DNA from: JBCBSK01 sp965250105
GTDB taxonomy: Bacteria > Pseudomonadota > Alphaproteobacteria > Rhizobiales > Tepidamorphaceae
Assembly: GCA_965250105.1 (NCBI GenBank)
Contig: OZ252290.1
Coordinates: 3,410,001-3,474,000 of the forward strand
Length of the DNA stretch: 64,000 bases
Direction: 5' to 3'
The translations under genes were made by a program, and so were the position numbers. Shown here piece by piece: positions 58,197 to 64,000 of this stretch. Under the pieces are notes generated by a model that had not been told where the DNA came from, did not search any database, and saw only the letters and a list, made by a program, of their open reading frames with translations. The number at the start of each line of letters is the position of its first letter. The first letter of the stretch is position 1.

Positions 58197-60596
58197 ATGA
58201 CGGACACGTCCCTTTCAGCCGCCGGCCTGCCGCACGACGCGGCCCGACAGGTCGATCCGGCCGCCGATCCGTCGATCCTGGGGCTTCTTATCGGCCTTTG
58301 GCGGCGCAAGTTCTGGGTCGTCGTGCCGACCGTGCTCGTCACGCTGGCGACGCTGGTCTTCCTGTTCCTGGTGACGCCGCAATACCGCGCCGAGACCCAG
58401 ATTCTCATCGAGCCGCAGGAAACCGCCTTCACGCGGCCGGACGGCGATGCGACGGCCGGGCAGGGCGCCTTCGACAACGAGGCCGTGCGCAGCCAGGTCC
58501 AGGTGATCCTGTCGGTCGATCTGGCCCGTCAGGTGATCCGCGATCTCGACCTGGCCGACGAGCCGGAATTCGGCGAGGCGGGGCAGCGCCGCTCGCTTCT
58601 GTCGCTGCTGCGCGGGCTAATCTCGGGGGACGGCGAGGAGGCGCGGAACGTCGACCGGCTGTTGCAGGACTACTATGACAGGCTGCGCGTCTATCCGATC
58701 AGCGATTCCCGCGTCATCGCGATTTCCTTCGACAGCGCCGATCCGGTTCTGGCGGCGGCCGTGGCGAATGCGGTGGCCGAAGGCTATATCGATCTTCAGC
58801 GCACCGCCCGGCGCGATACGACGCGCGAGGCGACCGACTGGCTGTCCGACCAGATCGACGTTCTGCGCGCCCGCGTCGCCGAGGCCGAACGCGCGGTGGA
58901 GACGTTCCGCGCCTCGACCGGGCTGTTCCAGGTGGTGCGCGGGCAGGACGTCTCCGGCACCCTGATCGATCAGCGATTGTCGGAGATTTCGAGCCAGATC
59001 ACCCAGGCTCGCGCCAGTCGCGCCGATGCCGAAGCGCGCGCCAGGCTGATTCGCGACCTGCTTGCTTCGGGCCAGTCACTCGAATCGTCGGATGTGTTGA
59101 ATTCGCCGCTGATCCAGAGCCTGTTCGAGGAACAGCTGCGCCTGCGCGCGCAGATCGCCGAACTCTCCTCGACCTTTCTCTCAAACCATCCGCGCATGCG
59201 CGAACTGACCGCCCAACTCGTCGATCTCGACCGCCAGATGCGCGCCGAGACCGAGCGCATCGTGCGCGGCCTCGAAAACGAGGCGGCGGTGGCGGCCGCC
59301 CGCGAGCGCGAACTGACCGAAGCGCTCGACCAGATCAAGCTCGAAGCCGTCGAGGCCAATGGCCAGGAAGTGGAATTGCGGGCGCTTGAACGCGAAGCGC
59401 GCGCCGAACGCGATCTTCTCGAGACCTATCTCGCTCGCTTCCGGGACGCCAGCGCCCGCAATTCGCTCGATGCGGCACCGGCGGATGCGCGCATCGTGTC
59501 GGCCGCGACGGTGCCGACCAAGCCCTTCTTTCCCAAGAAGACGGCGACGCTGATGGCCGCCATCGTGGCGACGGTTCTGGTATCGGCGGCCATCGCCATC
59601 GCGCATGAGCTGGCGACGGTCTATGCCCGGCAGAACGCCGCCATGCGCCATGCCATGCAACCCGTTTCGGGTCGCGACGAGGCGGGGTCGATCATGGCGG
59701 CCGACCGCGCCGCGCCGGGCATCGACCTGGATGAGAGTGTGGATCCGACCGGCCGTATCGATCCCGATCCGCTGGAAATGCCGGCGGAAGCGCTGGCGGG
59801 GGCGTCGCCTGTCGAGGCTGATGGTGTCGACCGCGATATCGATGACCACCGCGCGCCGCATGAGGATGACGATGACGGCGCCGGGGACCATGCCGATGAT
59901 GCCGTTGACGAGCTGGAGAAAGAGTCGGCCAACGATACCGGCGCACCGCTGATGCACCGCTTCGGCCGGTTGCGCGATCTCGTGGCGGAGGCGCGGTCGC
60001 CCGGCGGCGTGGTGATCTGCGTCGCGCCGGTCAAGTCGGACATGGCGGCGGCGCATGTCGGCCTGGCGGCGGCGGCGGCGTTGTCCGCCGATGGCCATCG
60101 GGTCGTGCTCGTTGATACCGATACCGACCATAACGCGGTCAGCCGCCTGGCCGGTTCGGAGCCCGGCGCGCCCGGTCTCGATGCTTCTCCCGATCAGAAG
60201 GACCGCCCTGGTCTTGGGGATCTGATCGAGGGCAGGGCCCGTTTCGAGGATGTCCTGCACCGGCTGCCCGGATCGCGGGTTCATGCGCTGTCGGCGGGAC
60301 GATGCTTCGGTAACCGGGAGCGGCTTCTGATGGGCGACGATTTCGCCGAGATCATCGCCGCGTTGACACAGACCTATGACGTCGTCGTCATGGTCGGCAC
60401 GGCGCTGTCGCGCTCGGTGGCGAGCCAGCATCTCGCGACCCTGGCCCGGATCGGCCTTACCGCGCATGACGATCTCGACGGTGCGCGCGCCCGGGCGCGG
60501 GCGACCCAGCTTTTCGCCGAGGCTGGCACGCGGGAGTTGATCGAGGTCGACGCGACCGCCTTGCAGCAGGCCTTGGAGACGGTGCCGGCCGGCTGA
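58197..60596 (+). CDS. Wzz/Wzc-type polysaccharide co-polymerase with degenerate tyrosine-kinase domain
   Basis: The 799-residue product has a Wzz domain with flanking membrane helices (about residues 40-60 and 465-485) and a long periplasmic coiled coil. The PxxP-type segment SAATVPTKPFFPKKTAT precedes helix 2. A highly acidic linker of roughly 110 residues (DEDDDDGAGDHADDAVDELE-like) follows, then a P-loop-like fold: VVICVAPVKSDMAAAHVGLA and HRVVLVDTDTDHNAVSRLAG. The Walker A GKS/T of bacterial tyrosine kinases is missing (VKSD instead), and no tyrosine cluster ends the protein. It is probably a pseudokinase, comparable to the HfsA-HfsB pair of holdfast systems. Start chosen by GAAG spacing; an ATG 16 codons earlier exists. 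Confidence 0.85.
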   Translation: MTDTSLSAAGLPHDAARQVDPAADPSILGLLIGLWRRKFWVVVPTVLVTLATLVFLFLVTPQYRAETQILIEPQETAFTRPDGDATAGQGAFDNEAVRSQVQVILSVDLARQVIRDLDLADEPEFGEAGQRRSLLSLLRGLISGDGEEARNVDRLLQDYYDRLRVYPISDSRVIAISFDSADPVLAAAVANAVAEGYIDLQRTARRDTTREATDWLSDQIDVLRARVAEAERAVETFRASTGLFQVVRGQDVSGTLIDQRLSEISSQITQARASRADAEARARLIRDLLASGQSLESSDVLNSPLIQSLFEEQLRLRAQIAELSSTFLSNHPRMRELTAQLVDLDRQMRAETERIVRGLENEAAVAAARERELTEALDQIKLEAVEANGQEVELRALEREARAERDLLETYLARFRDASARNSLDAAPADARIVSAATVPTKPFFPKKTATLMAAIVATVLVSAAIAIAHELATVYARQNAAMRHAMQPVSGRDEAGSIMAADRAAPGIDLDESVDPTGRIDPDPLEMPAEALAGASPVEADGVDRDIDDHRAPHEDDDDGAGDHADDAVDELEKESANDTGAPLMHRFGRLRDLVAEARSPGGVVICVAPVKSDMAAAHVGLAAAAALSADGHRVVLVDTDTDHNAVSRLAGSEPGAPGLDASPDQKDRPGLGDLIEGRARFEDVLHRLPGSRVHALSAGRCFGNRERLLMGDDFAEIIAALTQTYDVVVMVGTALSRSVASQHLATLARIGLTAHDDLDGARARARATQLFAEAGTRELIEVDATALQQALETVPAG

Positions 60597-60609
60597 GCTA
60601 GACGGTTTG

Positions 60610-61824
60610 TCAGTTTGCGGGCCGGCTGCGCCATTTCCGCAGCGCCGCCAGCGCGCGCTGGCCGCGCGCATCCTGCTTGATCCAACGTTTCAGCGACTGC
60701 CATTGGCGGATCGCCGGTGTGGCGGCGACGCCGAGCGGCGTTAGCGGCATGATGGTCTCGAACAAGCGGTCTGTCCGCGGGCACCAATGCGTCTTGTAGC
60801 CGGCTTCGCCGATGCCGAGATCGAAACAGGGCGTGCCGCGATCGGCGAGATCGGCGATCATGTGGCGCAACAGAAGATCGCCGATCGGAAACCGGTCGTA
60901 GCGCGCGTCATGCGAATTGATCATGGCGCTGAACCGGCCACCCTGGGTGATGCCCCACCAAGTGGCGGCGACGGCGTCGCCGACCTTCAGCCAATAGATG
61001 TCGGCGATCGGCGTGCCGTCCCTGCCTGTTGCCAGAGTGTCGAGAAAATCGCGCGCGCCGGGCTCGGAAAACACATCGGGCAGGCCGAGCCGCGCCATGC
61101 GGGCCTGTTTCTGTTCGACGAAGGCCGACAGGATCGGTTCGGGATCGTCGTCGGGGGCCAGCCGTTCGAGCGAGACCGGGCCGAAGGCGTCGGCCAGCCG
61201 GCGTTCCGAGCGCCGCAGCTTGCGCAGGGATTCCCCGCTTCTCAGCGCCCGCAGCGTCGTGTCGCCATCCTCTGCGAAGGGCGCCGAATAGGCGAAGCTG
61301 GCCGATGGCTGATGCGGCAGATCGAGCAGCGGGTTTGGTATCCCGGTCCATTTTTCGGGCTGGTTGTGCAGGAGAAGGATGTCCGCCAGGCCGACATGGC
61401 GCGCCGCGGCGACGAGCGCGTCACCGATATCATCGTCCTCGGCGAGATCGGCACGCAGCACCGGCAGATTGTAATTGGCATGCTTGCCACCGAGATAGAC
61501 CGCGACCCGCAGCAGGCCATGGCGCTCGATACCGAGCGGCCAAAGCGCCGCGATACCCGATCTGTCTCGCAGAACGATGAGGGCAGGGACACAACCTTGC
61601 GCCGCGCCCAGCGTCGCCTGCCAGGCCGCGAGAAAGTCGAAGCCCTGATAGGGGCTCATCCAAGCCGATGTCTCGAGCCGGCGCCAAGCCGCTTCCGCGT
61701 CGGCGAAGCGGTGACAGAGCGACACGCGGAACCGCCCGTCACGCACAAGCGTGCCGGCTTCGCTCTCCTGATAGCCGAGATCGGTGCCCGGAGGTCCGTC
61801 GAGGTCGAGGCTGTCGAGCCGCAT
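60610..61824 (-). CDS. FemAB/GNAT-fold acyltransferase (BcsL/CelD/HfsK-like)
   Basis: The 404-residue soluble product matches the acetyltransferase family found in polysaccharide loci. It has YQGFDFLAAWQATLGAA, VYLGGKHANYNLPVL (a conserved family segment), LRKLRRSERRLADAFGPVSL and the GNAT core AATWWGITQGGRFSAMINSH. The ending FDLGIGEAGYKTHWCPR is strongly conserved. Relatives include HfsK, an N-acyltransferase that modifies holdfast and responds to c-di-GMP, and cellulose-locus BcsL. An upstream TTG would give 29 more residues; ATG is preferred. It converges on the co-polymerase gene. Confidence 0.85.
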   Translation of the reverse strand: MRLDSLDLDGPPGTDLGYQESEAGTLVRDGRFRVSLCHRFADAEAAWRRLETSAWMSPYQGFDFLAAWQATLGAAQGCVPALIVLRDRSGIAALWPLGIERHGLLRVAVYLGGKHANYNLPVLRADLAEDDDIGDALVAAARHVGLADILLLHNQPEKWTGIPNPLLDLPHQPSASFAYSAPFAEDGDTTLRALRSGESLRKLRRSERRLADAFGPVSLERLAPDDDPEPILSAFVEQKQARMARLGLPDVFSEPGARDFLDTLATGRDGTPIADIYWLKVGDAVAATWWGITQGGRFSAMINSHDARYDRFPIGDLLLRHMIADLADRGTPCFDLGIGEAGYKTHWCPRTDRLFETIMPLTPLGVAATPAIRQWQSLKRWIKQDARGQRALAALRKWRSRPAN

Positions 61825-61989
61825 GCGTCGCGCATTCCCTGATCGTTGGGGGCCAGCTGCTTCTGCCGACAGCGGACCATCTTGCCGAGGACCATAGCGG
61901 ACAAGCCTCAAGGAAAGGTTTCACAGCTTGCACAAGGGGTTTCGGTCGCGGTTTACGCCGCCTCAACCGACGTCTGCTAATCCGGAGGC

Positions 61990-63042
61990 ATGAACCGATG
62001 GCGCACGCTTTGTCTGAAAACCGGGCTCGAAACGCTCCATGCCATGGGCGTGTTCCGGCTTCTGGCCCCGTTCACGCGCGGCCGCGGCGTGATCTTCACG
62101 CTGCATCATGTCCTGCCGGCGCGGCACGATCCGTTCCAGCCGAACCGCATCCTCGAAGTGACGCCGGATTTCCTCGACCAGGCCGTCGGCCTCGTCCGGA
62201 CGCAAGGCTATGACATCATCCCGATCGGCGAGGTGCCGGCGCGGCTCGCGGACCCCGATGCGGCGCCCTTCGCCGTCTTCACCTTCGATGACGGCTATCG
62301 CGACAATCTGGACCATGCCTATCCGGTGATGAAGCGCCATGGCGCGCCGTTCACGATCTATGTCGCCACCGGTCTACCCGATGGCACAGCGGTCCTGTGG
62401 TGGCGGGCGCTCGAAGAGATCCTGCGCGCTCATGACCGCGTGGCGCTGCCCGCCGATGCGGGCGACAACGATCTCCCGGCCCGGACGACGGAAGAAAAAT
62501 ACCGCGCCTATGAGGCGATCTACTGGCGGCTGCGCGCCATGGGCGAAGACGATCAGCGCACCGCCATCGATGCGCTCTGCCGGCGCTATGGCCATGACCC
62601 GGCCGCCTATTGCCGGTCGGTGTCGCTGACCTGGGACGAGATCCGCCGCCTGGCGGATGATCCGCTTGTCACGATCGGGGCGCATACGGTGAGCCATCCG
62701 GCGCTGGCCAAGCTAGAGCGGGCCGAGGCGGTGCGCGAGATCGACGAGGGCCGCGCCGAACTCGCGCGGTCGGGCGCCGGCAGCGCGCGCCATCTCGCCT
62801 ATCCTTACGGTTCGCCGCGCGAGGCGGGCGCGCGCGAATTCGCCTTATGCGGCGAACTGGGCTTCGCGACGGGCGTGACGACACGGCCCGGCGTGCTCCG
62901 CGACGCCCATCGCGACCATCTCGGCGCGCTGCCGCGTGTTTCGCTGAACGGTGATTATCAGAAAGCGCGTTTCGTGCGCATGTTCCTGTCCGGGGCGCCC
63001 TTCGCGCTGGCCGGCCGGTTCCGTCAGCTCGACGTGGCCTGA
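61990..63042 (+). CDS. Polysaccharide deacetylase (NodB homology, HfsH-like)
   Basis: The 350-residue product is a carbohydrate-esterase family 4 enzyme. It has motif 1 as FTFDDGYRDNLDHAYPVM with the Asp-Asp pair, motif 2 as IGAHTVSHPALAKL with both metal-binding His, and motif 3 as HLAYPYGSPREAG. It removes N-acetyl groups from GlcNAc-type polymers. No signal peptide is evident, so it may act in the cytoplasm, as HfsH does. It is divergent from the acyltransferase gene (165 bp). The 3' end overlaps the converging DUF2842-like gene by 19 bases. Confidence 0.92.
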   Translation: MNRWRTLCLKTGLETLHAMGVFRLLAPFTRGRGVIFTLHHVLPARHDPFQPNRILEVTPDFLDQAVGLVRTQGYDIIPIGEVPARLADPDAAPFAVFTFDDGYRDNLDHAYPVMKRHGAPFTIYVATGLPDGTAVLWWRALEEILRAHDRVALPADAGDNDLPARTTEEKYRAYEAIYWRLRAMGEDDQRTAIDALCRRYGHDPAAYCRSVSLTWDEIRRLADDPLVTIGAHTVSHPALAKLERAEAVREIDEGRAELARSGAGSARHLAYPYGSPREAGAREFALCGELGFATGVTTRPGVLRDAHRDHLGALPRVSLNGDYQKARFVRMFLSGAPFALAGRFRQLDVA

Positions 63043-63374
63043 CCATCCTCGCCGGGCAAGGTCTTCGGCACTTCCATCCAACGGATCACCACGACGACCG
63101 GCGGGATCCAGGCGAGCCCGGCGACGAGATAGAAGGCCAGCTCGAGCAGGAAGCCGTTGCCGTTGATGAAAATCGCGCCGATATTCATCGCCACCAGCAT
63201 ATAGACCAGCAGGAAGAGCGGGATGACCAGCGTGCCGAACAGCTTGCGGCCGCGCCGCGAGCGCCGCGCGCCGGCGATATCGGCGTCGTAATAGGCGGTG
63301 TCCGCCGGTTGCGTGGCGGGGGCGGCTTCGGATGTTCGGGCGGTCTCGTCCGCCTCGGTCTTGCCATGTGTCAT
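63024..63374 (-). CDS. Small two-helix membrane protein (DUF2842-like)
   Basis: The 116-residue product has a polar N-terminal tail rich in Thr, Ala and Glu, a basic patch ARRSRRGRKLFG, and two predicted membrane helices (TLVIPLFLLVYMLVAMNIGA and LELAFYLVAGLAWIPPVVVV). It ends with RWMEVPK. This layout matches DUF2842 of alphaproteobacteria (RKL.G then two helices and IRWM). The function is unknown. I took the ATG at MTHGKTE; a much longer frame upstream is unsupported. It is divergent from ctaA (205 bp). Confidence 0.8.
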   Translation of the reverse strand: MTHGKTEADETARTSEAAPATQPADTAYYDADIAGARRSRRGRKLFGTLVIPLFLLVYMLVAMNIGAIFINGNGFLLELAFYLVAGLAWIPPVVVVIRWMEVPKTLPGEDGQATSS

Positions 63375-63579
63375 CGGCGCTCTCTTGGTCGGCGGGGAGC
63401 TTGCGGCGTTCGGTCCCGTTTGCTTTTCCCGCGCTTCGGCGTAAGTAGCGCGCGATACGCTTTGATCCAATGGCCGGATTGCCGCAGGACGCCCCATCAA
63501 GCGACAGTCGTCGCGATCCCCGCCATCATCGGCCCCGAACCTCTTTCCCGATATCCCGATACAAGACCCCCCGCCGCCC

Positions 63580-64000
63580 ATGTCCGATACCGTCCTCACC
63601 GATATTCCAGCGTCCGCGACGCGCCTGACCGCCCGGCGCGCCGCGATCATGCGGGCCTGGCTGTGGTGTGTCGCGCTTCTGGTGGTCGCCATCATCGCGG
63701 TCGGCGGGGCGACGCGGCTCACCGATTCCGGCCTTTCCATCGTCGAATGGCGTCCGGTGACCGGCGTCATCCCGCCATTGACGGCGGAGGCCTGGGAGAT
63801 CGAACTCGAAAAATACCGCCAGATCCCGGAATACCAGATCATCAACAAGGGGATGAGCCTAGACGCGTTCAAGGTGATCTATTGGTGGGAGTGGGGGCAT
63901 CGTTTTCTCGGCCGGGTCATCGGACTCGCCTTCTTCGTGCCCTTCGTCGCCTTCGCCGCCATGGGGTGGCTGTCGCGCGGGCTGATGCTGCGCTTCGGTG
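63580..64000 (+). CDS. ctaA: Heme A synthase (CtaA/COX15), N-terminal part
   Basis: CtaA oxidises the C8 methyl group of heme O to make heme A for cytochrome aa3. Only 140 codons are inside the window. They start MSDTVLTDIPASATRL, followed by the first membrane helix (WLWCVALLVVAIIAVGGATR) and RLTDSGLSIVEWRPVTGVIP. The periplasmic loop with EYQIINKGMSLDAFKVIYWW and the haem-ligand segment WEWGHRFLGRVIGL come next. This is the mitochondrial/rhizobial COX15 type. The remaining helices lie past the right edge. Confidence 0.94.
   Translation, partial: MSDTVLTDIPASATRLTARRAAIMRAWLWCVALLVVAIIAVGGATRLTDSGLSIVEWRPVTGVIPPLTAEAWEIELEKYRQIPEYQIINKGMSLDAFKVIYWWEWGHRFLGRVIGLAFFVPFVAFAAMGWLSRGLMLRFG

Noticed and set aside
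1..64000. CRISPR arrays, insertion sequences, prophage or toxin-antitoxin pairs
   Set aside because: I saw no regularly spaced repeats, transposase or integrase motifs, phage genes or typical small gene pairs in the window.

Overview
The window is a contiguous piece of a high-GC alphaproteobacterial chromosome, most likely from the order Hyphomicrobiales (Rhizobiales). The evidence is the gene orders acpS-lepB-rnc-era-recO, CDP-alcohol phosphatidyltransferase/AI-2E/hdaA/ppk/ppx, nrdR-ribD-ribE-ribH-nusB-thiL and plsX-fabH-ihfA-merR, together with a B12-dependent NrdJ, a MarR/L,D-transpeptidase pair of the LdtR type and a K+-independent H+-pyrophosphatase. Almost all of it is ordinary core chromosome with tightly packed genes and many ATGA-type stop/start overlaps. 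The family calls rest on my reading of motifs and context; no database search was run.

Layout. 1-5951: end of acpS, lepB, rnc, era, recO and parC. 5993-7728 (minus): purM-purN. 7961-14415: phospholipid synthase, AI-2E permease, hdaA, ppk and ppx. 14437-16446: rnd divergent from an orphan ParA ATPase. 16619-24900: aspS, two exported proteins, maeB, a CSS-EAL c-di-GMP phosphodiesterase and a ceramidase-like membrane hydrolase. 25055-31063: nrdJ, a single-domain response regulator and hemB. 31306-34921: valine/isobutyryl-CoA catabolism. 35054-37093: MarR regulator and L,D-transpeptidase. 37169-43405: a small protein, glyA, then the nrdR-riboflavin-nusB-thiL operon. 43557-52294: MFS permease, hppA, bamE-like lipoprotein, cytochrome bc1 chaperone, DUF177, plsX, fabH, ihfA and a MerR regulator.

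52295-53320 breaks the pattern. An AT-rich stretch of about half a kilobase carries a sigma54-like promoter, a 63-codon gene, two large intergenic palindromes and tRNA-Pro(GGG). Beyond it, 53349-63042 is a polysaccharide locus: Wzy-like polymerase, initiating sugar-phosphate transferase, glycosyltransferase, Wza-like export lipoprotein, a Wzz co-polymerase fused to a degenerate tyrosine-kinase domain, a FemAB/GNAT acyltransferase and a NodB-type deacetylase. This parts list resembles the holdfast/unipolar-polysaccharide adhesin systems of stalked and budding alphaproteobacteria. It is the best candidate in the window for an accessory system, although no flippase is present. The window ends with a DUF2842-like protein and the 5' part of ctaA (heme A synthase).

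Regulatory links visible in the sequence: a pair of NrdR-box-like sites 30 bp apart upstream of nrdJ, with nrdR itself in the window; a shared GTTACCTAA motif upstream of both the MarR gene and the L,D-transpeptidase gene; and tandem GGATGCATC repeats upstream of glyA.
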